Source: CAIXYX01 sp043806415
Lineage (GTDB): Archaea; Micrarchaeota; Micrarchaeia; Anstonellales; Anstonellaceae
Direction: 5' to 3'
Length of the DNA stretch: 27,162 nucleotides
Assembly: GCA_043806415.1 (NCBI GenBank)
Contig: JAZDHB010000023.1
Span: 1-27,162, forward strand
The notes beneath the pieces were generated by a model. The model searched no databases. It was not told the DNA's origin and saw only the letters and a program-made list of their open reading frames with translations. Position numbers and translations under genes: made by a program. How positions within the stretch are numbered: position 1 is the first letter of the stretch; each line of letters begins with the position of its first letter. Of this stretch, positions 7,213 to 13,782 are shown piece after piece.

Positions 7213-7222
7213 CTTATATATA
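7213..7222 (-). promoter_or_regulatory. TATA box of the HEAT-repeat gene
   Basis: TATATATAAG on the minus strand, 33 nt (centre) upstream of the ATG at 7184; it is the clearest TATA box in this part of the window. Confidence 0.6.
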
Positions 7223-7230
7223 GGCTCGGT

Positions 7231-7261
7231 GGGCGGTTTTCCGCCCGCTCGTGGCGGGCGG
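7231..7261. repeat. Overlapping GC hairpins (GGGCGG/CCGCCC/GCGGGCGG)
   Basis: GGGCGG (7231-7236), TTTT, CCGCCC (7241-7246) can form one hairpin; CCGCCCGC (7241-7248), 5-nt loop, GCGGGCGG (7254-7261) can form another. The two share the middle arm and are mutually exclusive. They lie between the tRNA-Ala 3' side and the HEAT-gene promoter, on the template read leftwards; a transcription barrier is the simplest role. Confidence 0.4.
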
Positions 7262-7336
7262 CCGAGCAGGCGCGCAGTCTGCAAGTCGAATCTTTTTTCT
7301 TTCTTTTCCTGAAGAATCTCTTTCTTTTAGTGGAGG

Positions 7337-7364
7337 TTTTCTTTCTTGCGCAGAGAAAGAAAAA
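7337..7364 (-). terminator. Candidate terminator after tRNA-Ala
   Basis: Just 3' of the tRNA on the minus strand is TTTTT (7360-7364), followed by a 9-bp A/T hairpin (7337-7345 with 7355-7363, 9-nt loop). Oligo-T runs terminate archaeal RNA polymerase. Confidence 0.5.
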
Positions 7365-7369
7365 GTCCT

Positions 7370-7484
7370 TGGACTTGGTGGGAATCGAACCCACGACCTC
7401 CTGATTTTTCGGAACCTTCCGCGATTTTCGCTCCGCGAAAAAGGCTCTTGCAAATCAGGCGCGCTACCGCTGCGCCACAAGCCC
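7370..7484 (-). tRNA. tRNA-Ala (anticodon TGC) with 43-nt intron
   Basis: Acceptor GGGCTTG/CAAGTCC contains the G3-U70 pair that identifies alanine tRNA, discriminator A at 7370. D-stem GCGC/GCGC, anticodon stem CCTGA/TCAGG, T-stem GTGGG/CCCAC with TTCGATT loop. Anticodon TGC occupies 7452-7450. An intron (7448-7406) interrupts after position 37. No CCA is encoded. The likely promoter is the AT-rich stretch 7518-7529, shared with the divergent nuclease gene. Confidence 0.95.
7406..7448 (-). other. tRNA-Ala intron with canonical bulge-helix-bulge
   Basis: At the 37/38 position the pre-tRNA folds by eye into: intron stem GAGCC/GGTTC, a 3-nt bulge CAA cut after CA, a 4-bp helix TTTG/CGAA (one G-U), a 3-nt bulge AAA cut before the last A, then the anticodon stem CCTGA/TCAGG. 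This is the strict 3-4-3 substrate of archaeal splicing endonuclease. The terminal loop holds a TTTTCGC/GCGAAAA hairpin. Confidence 0.88.
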
Positions 7485-7517
7485 GTGGCCGGATGTATCG
7501 CTCGAAACGGGTCAAAT

Positions 7518-7530
7518 GAAACTAATAAAC
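7518..7530. promoter_or_regulatory. AT-rich box between tRNA-Ala and RecJ-like gene
   Basis: AACTAATAAACC on the plus strand (GGTTTATTAGTT on the minus). It lies about 13 nt plus a TATA spacing upstream of the tRNA 5' end and about 35 nt before the ATG at 7560, so it may serve both directions. Confidence 0.4.
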
Positions 7531-7559
7531 CATCTCATGGGCCCAAGCGGATACCTGCC

Positions 7560-9227
7560 ATGCGAGAAGCTAAAAACCCCAAAAGCCTTTCTTATTCCAT
7601 GGACGACAATGCGGGAAACAGTCTTTCCAAATCGGATCGCACGAACGATCCGACCCCGAACCCGGGTGATGCGCCTGCCTCCGCTTCCAGCCCGCCGCCC
7701 TCGGCCGGGGTGAGCGCGCGCAAAATCGACTGGGACGGCTTCAGTGCGCGCGCCCTCGAGGCGCGAGCCGAGGTCGAGCGGATGCGCTCGCCGCTCCTGG
7801 TCAACCATTACGACTGCGACGGCCTCTCTTCCGGCGCGATCGTATGCGCCTTCCTCGAATCCAGGGGCCTCGCACCATCGCCGCCGGATTCGCCCGCCCA
7901 GCCCGGCCACTACCGCGTCCATACGGTGCGCAAAGTGGACGACGCGCTCATCGGCCAGCTCGCGAAGGAAGAGGAGATCATCTTCACCGACTTGGGCGGC
8001 GGCAGCCCGCGCGTCAGCGAGCTGTCCGCCCACGTCGTGGTGTACGACCACCACCAGACCAAAGGGCTTTCCCATCTGCAGCTCAATCCCCACCTCTTTA
8101 GCATCGACGGTGGCACCGAACTGTGCGGGGCCACCACCACCTACTGGTCTTTGCGGACCCTTCCCGAGGCCGCCATCGTGGGCGCCGTCGGCGACATGCA
8201 GTATCCGCTGGTCGGGGCCAACCGCATGCTGCTGGACGAATTGTCGGCCAAAGGAATCGTGCAAGCCCCCATCGACCTGCGCTTCTACGGCCGGATGTCC
8301 CGCCCGCTGCCCCAGCTGCTCGCCTTCGCCGACGATCCGTTCCTGCCGGGTCTGGGGGGCAGCGAGGAGCGGTGCGCGCAATTCCTGGAGAACATCGGGT
8401 TGGGGAAAAAAGAGGCGGATGGCGCGACGTCCCCGGCGCCCCTGTCTGGTGCCCCGTCCCCTTCATCGCTCGGCGCGATCGCGCCGGCATCCGGTTCGTC
8501 CGCGTCCCTGTCCACATCGCCGGCCCCGCCTCCTTATTCCTCGCGTTCCTGGCGCACCTACGCGCAGCTGGACGAGGCCGAGAAGAAGAAGCTGGTGAGC
8601 GCGCTCGCGCTCTACCTGGCCGAGATCTCCGGCGGGCAGTACCGCGCCGAGCGGCTGGTGGGCGAGACCTACCTCTTCCCCCGTCTGGCCGCCATCCCAG
8701 AACTCTACGATGCCGGCGAATTCTCCACATTGCTCAACGCCTGTGGCCGGCACAACCAGCCTCAGGTGGGCATCGACGTCTGCCTTGGCCGGCCCGGCGC
8801 GCTGGAGCAGGCCCGCGCGCTGCTGGCCGCTCACCGGCGCGCCCTGCGCGAGGGCGTGGAGTATGCCTACAAGAACACGCGAGATTTCGGCCCCTTCCTC
8901 TTCCTCGACGGCCGGGGGCTCATCGACGACGGCATCATCGGCGTGGTGGCCGGCATGCTCTATCCGGGCGGGCGCAAGAAGCCCGTCCTGGCCATCGCCT
9001 GCGAGGAGAGCGGCAAGATCAAGATCTCCACGCGTGGCACGAAAAAACTCGTGGCCGCGGGGCTCAACCTGGGGCTCGCGCTCTCCCAAACCTGCCCCCT
9101 CGTGGGCGGCGTGGGCGGCGGGCATGCCATCGCCGCCGGCGCCTCGATCCCGCCGGACCGCTTGGACGAATTCCTCAAAAGCTTCGCGCAGCAGATCGAG
9201 GCTCAGACGCGAGAGGCTCGCGAATAA
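7560..9227 (+). CDS. Archaeal RecJ-like DHH/DHHA1 nuclease
   Basis: 555 aa from the ATG at 7560 (an ATG at 7599 is an equally valid alternative). DHH phosphoesterase motifs appear in order: NHYDCDG (motif I), FTDLGGGS (II), VVYDHHQT (III, the DHH signature) and GAVGDMQ (IV). The C-terminal DHHA1 domain ends in GGVGGGHAIAAGASIP, the nucleic-acid-binding glycine motif. Archaeal members (GAN/RecJ homologues) are 5'-3' single-strand exonucleases, often bound to GINS in the replisome, or RNases. Two odd features: a long disordered N-terminus (about 50 aa) and an Ala/Pro/Ser-rich insert between the DHH and DHHA1 parts (about 8420-8560). RfcL lies directly downstream, consistent with a replication role. 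Confidence 0.9.
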   Translation: MREAKNPKSLSYSMDDNAGNSLSKSDRTNDPTPNPGDAPASASSPPPSAGVSARKIDWDGFSARALEARAEVERMRSPLLVNHYDCDGLSSGAIVCAFLESRGLAPSPPDSPAQPGHYRVHTVRKVDDALIGQLAKEEEIIFTDLGGGSPRVSELSAHVVVYDHHQTKGLSHLQLNPHLFSIDGGTELCGATTTYWSLRTLPEAAIVGAVGDMQYPLVGANRMLLDELSAKGIVQAPIDLRFYGRMSRPLPQLLAFADDPFLPGLGGSEERCAQFLENIGLGKKEADGATSPAPLSGAPSPSSLGAIAPASGSSASLSTSPAPPPYSSRSWRTYAQLDEAEKKKLVSALALYLAEISGGQYRAERLVGETYLFPRLAAIPELYDAGEFSTLLNACGRHNQPQVGIDVCLGRPGALEQARALLAAHRRALREGVEYAYKNTRDFGPFLFLDGRGLIDDGIIGVVAGMLYPGGRKKPVLAIACEESGKIKISTRGTKKLVAAGLNLGLALSQTCPLVGGVGGGHAIAAGASIPPDRLDEFLKSFAQQIEAQTREARE

Positions 9228-9276
9228 TAAGCGAGGCGCGCCCTTCTTGCAAGCGGCGCCCTCGCTCACGTAGTAG

Positions 9277-9285
9277 TATAAATTT
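9277..9285 (+). promoter_or_regulatory. TATA box of rfcL
   Basis: TATAAATTT centred 23 nt before the ATG at 9304 but only 14 nt before the ATG at 9295. The spacing favours transcription and translation starting at 9304. Confidence 0.6.
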
Positions 9286-9303
9286 GCGCGGACCATGATC
9301 CTC

Positions 9304-10539
9304 ATGCTCTTTTCCGAGAAGCATTGCCCGACGTCCGTGGCCCAGCTGGCCGGCAACAAGACGGTTTTCTCCCGCATGCGCCAGTGGGCCATGCAGTTCA
9401 CCATGGGCAAGGCGCAAAAGCCCCTCCTGCTCTGGGGCCCGCCGGGCTGCGGCAAGAGCGCGGCCGCCCGCGCCCTGGCCTCCGAGATGGGCTGGCCGCT
9501 GGTGCCCATCTACCCGCCCGAAGAGGGCGAGGGGGACCGGTGGGAGAAGAAAATCACCTCGCAACTGGCCGGCTCCTCGCTGTTCGGCGAGCCGTCCCTC
9601 ACGCTGGCCGACGACGTGGACAGCTGGTCCAAGATCGGCGTGCGCGGCAGCCTGTCCAAATTCCTTTCCGCCGTCAAGACCTCCAACGTGCCGCTCATCA
9701 TCACCGCCAAGGACGCGTATGACCGGAGCGTCTCCGCCTTGCGCTCCAACTGCGAGCCGTTGCAGTTGCGCGCCATCAACGCCTCCGACCTGGAAGCGGC
9801 GCTGCGCGCCCTCGCCGCGAAGGAGAAGATGGTCCTGAGCGACGAGCAGTTCTCCAAGCTGGCCTCCAATTCCGGCGGCGACCTGCGCGCGGCCATCAAC
9901 GACCTGGAGGCGCACAATTTCGCCGCCTCCAGGGAGAAGGATCGCGGCCAGTTCGAGGTCGTGCGCGCCTGCTTCCGCTCGCCCACGTACGCGGCCGCGA
10001 AGAGAATCCCCCTGGGCGACCTGTCCGCGCGCGGCACGCTCAAGCTCTACGTGGCCGAGAACATGCCTGCCGAGCTCTGCGCGCCCGACGACCTCGCCAA
10101 CGGTTTCGACCTCCTCTCGCGCGCCGACGTGTTCGACGGGCGCATCCGCGCGCGTCAGTATTGGGGCTACCTGCGCTATTCCTCCGACCTCCTCGTCTTC
10201 GGTCCCTCGTCGGCGAGGCGCAAGCCCAAGGCCTCCTTCGTCTCCTACGCCTTCCCTTCCTACATCCAGAAGATGGGCTCGACCAAGTCCCGGCGCGCGC
10301 TGGACGGCTCGCTGGCCCGGCGCATCGCCGTGCGCACGCACACCACGACGAGGGTGGCCAAGCAGTACCTCCCGCTCCTGGAAATGCAGGCCAAGGCGCT
10401 CGCCAAATCCGGCCAGGATCCGATGGCGCTCTCGGTCTATTACCGTTTCGACGACGACGATTTCGCCGGCCTGCTTGAGATATCGCCGGATTCCCTCGCC
10501 GTGAACAATGGGAAAACCAAGGCCGCCAAGGCCAAATAG
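9304..10539 (+). CDS. rfcL: Replication factor C large subunit
   Basis: 411 aa. Clamp loader ATPase subunit that opens the PCNA ring with RfcS. The N-terminal MLFSEKHCPTSVAQLAGN matches the RFC start pattern (EKYRP...GN). Walker A GPPGCGKS near residue 42; Walker B reads LTLADDVDSW, with Asp where most RfcL have Glu (DEVD). The sensor region follows (IITAKDAYDRSVSALRSNC), then SGGDLRAAINDLEA and the C-terminal helical collar (YYRFDDDDF). The tail is Lys/Ala-rich and lacks an obvious PIP box. Start 9304 rather than 9295 is preferred from the TATA spacing and the family N-terminus. No RfcS gene is in the window. Confidence 0.93.
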   Translation: MLFSEKHCPTSVAQLAGNKTVFSRMRQWAMQFTMGKAQKPLLLWGPPGCGKSAAARALASEMGWPLVPIYPPEEGEGDRWEKKITSQLAGSSLFGEPSLTLADDVDSWSKIGVRGSLSKFLSAVKTSNVPLIITAKDAYDRSVSALRSNCEPLQLRAINASDLEAALRALAAKEKMVLSDEQFSKLASNSGGDLRAAINDLEAHNFAASREKDRGQFEVVRACFRSPTYAAAKRIPLGDLSARGTLKLYVAENMPAELCAPDDLANGFDLLSRADVFDGRIRARQYWGYLRYSSDLLVFGPSSARRKPKASFVSYAFPSYIQKMGSTKSRRALDGSLARRIAVRTHTTTRVAKQYLPLLEMQAKALAKSGQDPMALSVYYRFDDDDFAGLLEISPDSLAVNNGKTKAAKAK

Positions 10540-10611
10540 CCCCTACCCGGCACCGCCGTGCCCCCGACGGTCGTTTTTCCTACGACGTGAAATCCGACGG
10601 CGGGATAACAC

Positions 10612-10619
10612 TTATAAAT
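10612..10619 (+). promoter_or_regulatory. TATA box of the small repeat-protein gene
   Basis: TTATAAAT, with an expected start site near 10640 and an AGGAGGTG ribosome binding site at 10647-10654. This gene, unlike many neighbours, has a leader and a full Shine-Dalgarno sequence. Confidence 0.6.
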
Positions 10620-10660
10620 CCTATCGTCATATCTTCGTCGAAGAGTAGGAGGTGTCCTTT

Positions 10661-10876
10661 ATGGGCTCGAAGATTGGAACAGAGAAAATAAAACGCGAAG
10701 ACGGCTATCTTTACTTCATCGGTAAGGACGGATACGTCTGGGCGGCCCCGATGAAGCACAACAAGCGGGGCAAGAAGAAGAAAGTCGGCTCCGAGAAGAT
10801 CTCCAAGGAATCCGGCTACATGTACTACCTTGGAAAGGACGGCTACGTCTACAAGGCGAAGCTCAAAAACTCCTAG
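10661..10876 (+). CDS. Small basic protein made of two GKDGYV repeats
   Basis: 71 aa. It is an internal duplication: KIGTEKIKREDGYLYFIGKDGYVWAAPMK is matched by KVGSEKISKESGYMYYLGKDGYVYKAKLK, joined by a basic linker (HNKRGKKKK). (Repeats at residues about 3-31 and 42-70.) Each unit looks like a short beta hairpin pair with conserved DGY(L/M)Y(F/Y)(I/L)GKDGYV. High Lys content and aromatic strands suggest nucleic-acid or membrane-surface binding, but that is inference. It has a strong promoter, the best ribosome binding site in the window (GGAGGTG, 6-nt spacing) and a strong hairpin terminator, all pointing to high expression as a single gene. The upstream GTG at 10652 overlaps the binding site and is unlikely. 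Confidence 0.8.
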   Translation: MGSKIGTEKIKREDGYLYFIGKDGYVWAAPMKHNKRGKKKKVGSEKISKESGYMYYLGKDGYVYKAKLKNS

Positions 10877-10892
10877 ATTTTTCCAGCGAATC

Positions 10893-10918
10893 TCGGGGCG
10901 TTGTAGCCAACGCCCCGA
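10893..10918 (+). terminator. Hairpin terminator after the small repeat-protein gene
   Basis: An 11-bp perfect stem (10893-10903 with 10908-10918) closed by a TAGC loop and followed by a T run in CCATATTTTTCCC. Confidence 0.75.
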
Positions 10919-10949
10919 ATTCCATATTTTTCCCAGATTTCAGCTCCCT

Positions 10950-11000
10950 GTTTTTGCAGTTCCGTTTCCCGTCCAATCCGTTTTTGCAGTTCCGTTTCCC
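10950..11000 (+). repeat. Two direct copies of a 21-bp sequence, 30-bp period
   Basis: GTTTTTGCAGTTCCGTTTCC plus one more C occurs at 10950-10970 and again at 10980-11000, identical in both, with an unrelated 9-nt spacer. It lies in the gap between the terminator and the promoter of the gene at 11071. Confidence 0.85.
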
Positions 11001-11041
11001 CTCTCGCCGGTCCCCGTTTTCCTCGCGCATCCCTGGCTTGC

Positions 11042-11050
11042 TTATAAAAT
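11042..11050 (+). promoter_or_regulatory. TATA box for the 11071 gene pair
   Basis: TTATAAAAT centred 25 nt before the ATG at 11071, implying a leaderless transcript and fixing the start there rather than at upstream ATGs. Confidence 0.65.
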
Positions 11051-11070
11051 TTTGCCGCCTTGCTTTAGCC

Positions 11071-11649
11071 ATGTCCCCGTCCCGATTCGCGTCGAGGCTG
11101 GCCTTGTTGTGCGCCGCCGTCCTCTTCCTGTTCGCCTCCTTCGCGAGCGCGAGCGTCGTGGAGATGGGCCTCTGGCAGTTCGACTCGAACCTGTCCGAGC
11201 CGCAGGCGCTCGGCCTGCTCTCCGGCATCTCGTTCAAGCCCGCGCCCAACTTCTCCAAGGACGCCTGGGACCTCACGTCCTCCGGCCTGCAGTTCTCTGA
11301 TTCGGTCGGCGACATCTCAAGCGAGGTGGTGCTCACGCCCACCTGCCCCGACGCCTCCAACTGCACGAGCTCAAGCGACATCTACACGATTTCGAACGGG
11401 AAGGTCTTACGCATGGGCAAGCTCTCGTTCAAGCCCAACAACATCTTCAACATCGACCATTCCTCACTGGACACGAAGGGTGCCGCGGACAATTCCCTCC
11501 TGCCCTCCGGCTCGTCCGAACCCGCCAGCCCGCCGCCGCAGACCATGCCGGACCTGATCTTCGCCTTCCTGCAGCAGTGGCTGGGGCTCATCACGCTGGG
11601 CGTGGTGGTGGGGCTGACGGTCTTCCACATCTGGCACAGCCGGTATTGA
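11071..11649 (+). CDS. Exported protein with C-terminal membrane anchor
   Basis: 192 aa. N-terminal signal peptide (basic MSPSRFASR, then LALLCAAVLFLFASFASA, likely cleaved after ASA). A small extracellular region of about 130 residues follows with one Cys pair (PTCPDASNC). After a Pro/Ser linker (SGSSEPASPPPQ) comes a C-terminal transmembrane helix (WLGLITLGVVVGLTVFHIW) with a short basic cytoplasmic end. Topology: outside, held by the C-terminal helix. I do not recognise the ectodomain. The gene at 11652 begins 2 nt after its stop, so they form an operon. Its last third is repeated in decayed form at 12853-13029. Confidence 0.7.
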   Translation: MSPSRFASRLALLCAAVLFLFASFASASVVEMGLWQFDSNLSEPQALGLLSGISFKPAPNFSKDAWDLTSSGLQFSDSVGDISSEVVLTPTCPDASNCTSSSDIYTISNGKVLRMGKLSFKPNNIFNIDHSSLDTKGAADNSLLPSGSSEPASPPPQTMPDLIFAFLQQWLGLITLGVVVGLTVFHIWHSRY

Positions 11650-11651
11650 AT

Positions 11652-12263
11652 ATGGCACTTGTCTCCTACGATTATCCAAAAGAGCTCGAATCCGCGCTTG
11701 CAGCCTCGCATGGGAAGTTCGCGGCCATGGGCGATCGGATGGAGGGCGCGATGACTTGGCTTTTTCTTCCCACCATCGTCGCCTTCGTCGCCTATTTCGT
11801 TGGCTTTTTCTTGAAGTATTTATTACTGGTGACGGCAAATGGCAGCGGGCCGATCGGAATCCTGTTATTCATTTTTTTGACCATCATGTCGATCGGTATG
11901 GGGTGGGCATTCGGTTATATTATTTTTTTCCAGCGCGTCAACGCTCCCATCCGGCGGGTCGAAATCACGCCAGAGCGGGTCCGTTTTTGCCAGCATCTGC
12001 CAAGCCTCTGGCTCGAGTTCAAGAAGAACAAGATCGTCTCTTTCAAGAAAGTGGGTGCCGGATCTCTCCCCGTCTCGGTGCGTCCCGTCGTCAAACGCTA
12101 CAACCTTTCTTCCTATAAGTTCTATGGGCTTGTATCGCACCGGAACAACGAGCTCGAGCACGTGTTCTGGTTATTTTGGCCCGCTTCGCGCGAGTCGGAA
12201 TTGGAAGCAATTCTTGGAAAATATCCGGAGCCTGACAAAGATCTTGAGGAAATGCTCGGATAG
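11652..12263 (+). CDS. Two-helix membrane protein with PH-like cytoplasmic domain
   Basis: 203 aa. After about 35 soluble residues there are two hydrophobic helices (TWLFLPTIVAFVAYFVGFFL and GILLFIFLTIMSIGMGWAFG). The rest is a cytoplasmic domain starting APIRRVEITPERVRF, with strands, FKKNKIVSFKKVGAG, and a C-terminal helix (SRESELEAILG). The layout of helix pair plus a small strand-rich domain resembles bacterial PH-domain (bPH2-type) membrane proteins, but this is only a shape match. It is coupled to the 11071 gene (2-nt gap). Its stop lies 15 nt before the M42-like remnant. Confidence 0.65.
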   Translation: MALVSYDYPKELESALAASHGKFAAMGDRMEGAMTWLFLPTIVAFVAYFVGFFLKYLLLVTANGSGPIGILLFIFLTIMSIGMGWAFGYIIFFQRVNAPIRRVEITPERVRFCQHLPSLWLEFKKNKIVSFKKVGAGSLPVSVRPVVKRYNLSSYKFYGLVSHRNNELEHVFWLFWPASRESELEAILGKYPEPDKDLEEMLG

Positions 12264-12278
12264 CGCTTTCCAATTTTT

Positions 12279-12342
12279 CTATTTTTTCGCCAATTCCTTG
12301 CCAATTTCATCAGGAACTCGTTCGTCTTCTCGATGTCTTTTA
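12279..12342 (-). pseudogene. Remnant of an M42 peptidase 3' end
   Basis: 27 of 28 bases at 12315-12342 match 14573-14600 in the intact M42 gene, and similarity continues to a stop codon at the same place (12279-12281 against 14536-14538). Read on the minus strand it gives LKDIEKTNEFLMKLA, then a one-base frame slip, then KELAKK and stop, against LKDIEKTNELLVKLAAELEKE in the intact gene. Nothing else of the peptidase is left. The rest of the gap up to 12525 shows only a possible promoter for the next gene. Confidence 0.75.
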
Positions 12343-12537
12343 GGCGTTAAATCCACCCCTGCCATCTAAAGCAACGGAATGCGGTTCGATTGCAACGACG
12401 ACGTTTGCAAAAGCCCCGGTCGCGTCCGGGTGTGGCCCGTCCGTGTTTGTCCGTGGTTTTGGCACTTCTTCAGGCGAGCCGTGCAATTATTAAACTCTTG
12501 CGCGGTGGGCTAGCTATTCTGACTTGTGGTGGTGTCC

Positions 12538-12831
12538 ATGACCTCTGAAAAAGTCTCCGAAGATCCTAACAAGCCGCTGATTGCCGGCATTCTATCCTTC
12601 TTCATCCCCGGTGCGGGCCAATGGTTCATCCACAGCCCGCGGGCCCAGACCTATTTTCTGTATTGGTTAGGCCTCGTAGTGGCGGCCATGGTGATATTCT
12701 TCATCACCTTCGGCCTCTGTTTCCCGGTGATGTTCCTTCCAACGCTCCTCGGAATCGGCGCCGCGATCGACGCCTATTACGAAGCCCGGGGCGAGGACGA
12801 CAAGCGCGTGCTCAAATCCATCATCAAATAA
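12538..12831 (+). CDS. Small TM2-like membrane protein
   Basis: 97 aa. Polar N-terminus, then NKPLIAGILSFFIPGAGQWF, a Gly-rich helix typical of TM2-type and related small membrane proteins (pattern LS-FIPG-GQ), a short polar turn, and a second long hydrophobic segment (YWLGLVVAAMVIFFITFGLC) continuing to a third short one. The end is charged (YYEARGEDDKRVLKSIIK). The function of such proteins is unknown. The start could also be one of three consecutive GTG codons at 12526-12534; the ATG at 12538 is preferred because the GTGGTGG there can act as a ribosome binding site. An ATTATTAAA box at about 12486-12494 lies upstream. It stands between the two gene remnants. Confidence 0.65.
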   Translation: MTSEKVSEDPNKPLIAGILSFFIPGAGQWFIHSPRAQTYFLYWLGLVVAAMVIFFITFGLCFPVMFLPTLLGIGAAIDAYYEARGEDDKRVLKSIIK

Positions 12832-12852
12832 GGAGTTCGGGCCTTTAGGCCG

Positions 12853-13029
12853 GACTCCCTGGACACGAAGGGCGCGGCGGACAATTCCCTCCTGCCCTCC
12901 AACCCGTCGAATTCGAGAGCCCCGCCCGTCCCAGATATGGCCTTCGCCTTCCTGTAGCAGCGGCTGGGGCTCATCCCGCTGGGCATGGTGGGGCTGACGC
13001 TGTTCCACATCTGCCGCCCGAGGTATTAG
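12853..13029 (+). pseudogene. Decayed partial copy of the 11071 gene
   Basis: 59 codons matching the C-terminal third of the 11071 gene: DSLDTKGAADNSLLPS is kept, then a shortened linker, AFAFL, an in-frame TAG in place of the Gln codon (12955-12957 region), QRLGLIPLGMVGLTLFHI and RY stop. 40 of 42 bases match across 12859-12900. There is no start codon or signal peptide, so it is a non-functional duplicate. Confidence 0.85.
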
Positions 13030-13722
13030 ATGGGTCACGCAAGAAAGCTGACTTTCGATGTGGATGCGCATTCAACAGACGCGCCGAGCGGGCTCAATCT
13101 TGGCTATATCCATTTCACAGGGGTGACAAACACCGGCACTAACCCAATCGTAGATGAGATACTTGCCGATGCGAGCCGAAAGGTCATGGAAAAATTCAAG
13201 GGAGCGGATGCCTCGCAAGACCCCATCCTTAAGGGAATCCGCAGTTTTTTCTCGCATCTTGGCATTGACCCAACCAAAGACAGGCCTTCGGGAGAGGCGC
13301 TCATCAAGCGGGTGCTGGGCGGCAAGGGGCTCTATCGCGTCAATTCGGTGGTGGACCTCAACAACGCGGTCTCCCTGCTCAGCGGGTGCCCCTGCGGGGT
13401 TTATGATGCCGGGAAAATCAGCGGAGATGCCATCCATCTCGTAATCGGCAGCCCGGGGCAGAGTTACGAAGGCATCTGGGGGAAGGCCGTGAACGGCGAA
13501 GGCAAGATACTGACCGCAGACGCATCCGGTGTTTTCGGGGGGCCCGTCGCCGATTCGAAGAGAACCTGCGTGAGGCCCGAAACCAAAGAAGTGCTGATGC
13601 TGATTTATGGCCCAAAACCCGTGGGGCTGGAACTGCTCTCCGAAAGCATGTCCAAGGCAATCGAATACATGAAAACGGCAACTAGCGCGAACGCCGAATA
13701 CTCCGGCGTCTTTCAAATCTGA
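13030..13722 (+). CDS. B3/B4 tRNA-binding-domain protein
   Basis: 230 aa. It resembles stand-alone relatives of the B3/B4 domain of phenylalanyl-tRNA synthetase beta subunit, the domain that edits mischarged tyrosyl-tRNA. Visible family features: PTKDRPSGEALIKRVLGG, RVNSVVDLNNAVSLLSGCP, GVYDAGKI, then GEGKILTADASGVFGGPVADS, RTCVRPETKEVLMLIYGP. Possible role: hydrolysis of mis-aminoacylated tRNA or a related small substrate. The ATG directly follows the stop of the decayed 11071-like copy, and GAGG inside that remnant provides the ribosome binding site. A methyltransferase gene follows at 60 nt. Confidence 0.82.
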   Translation: MGHARKLTFDVDAHSTDAPSGLNLGYIHFTGVTNTGTNPIVDEILADASRKVMEKFKGADASQDPILKGIRSFFSHLGIDPTKDRPSGEALIKRVLGGKGLYRVNSVVDLNNAVSLLSGCPCGVYDAGKISGDAIHLVIGSPGQSYEGIWGKAVNGEGKILTADASGVFGGPVADSKRTCVRPETKEVLMLIYGPKPVGLELLSESMSKAIEYMKTATSANAEYSGVFQI

Positions 13723-13782
13723 TACGGCGATTGCGCTGGCGTAAGCTAAGGGATTTTAATCCGCGCCCGTCAAGCCTTCCTT

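Noticed and set aside
7251..7559. N-terminal extension of the RecJ-like nuclease
   Set aside because: It would read through the tRNA-Ala gene on the opposite strand; the nuclease domain begins well after 7560.
8463..9509. Minus-strand frame crossing the RecJ-like/RfcL junction
   Set aside because: It spans two well supported plus-strand genes and their promoter, with no family features.
10950..11000. CRISPR-like array
   Set aside because: Only two repeat copies with a 9-nt spacer and no cas genes; spacers are far too short.
12343..12525. Possible further gene remnant in this gap
   Set aside because: Translations in all frames showed nothing I could match to neighbours; only a likely promoter for the next gene is visible.
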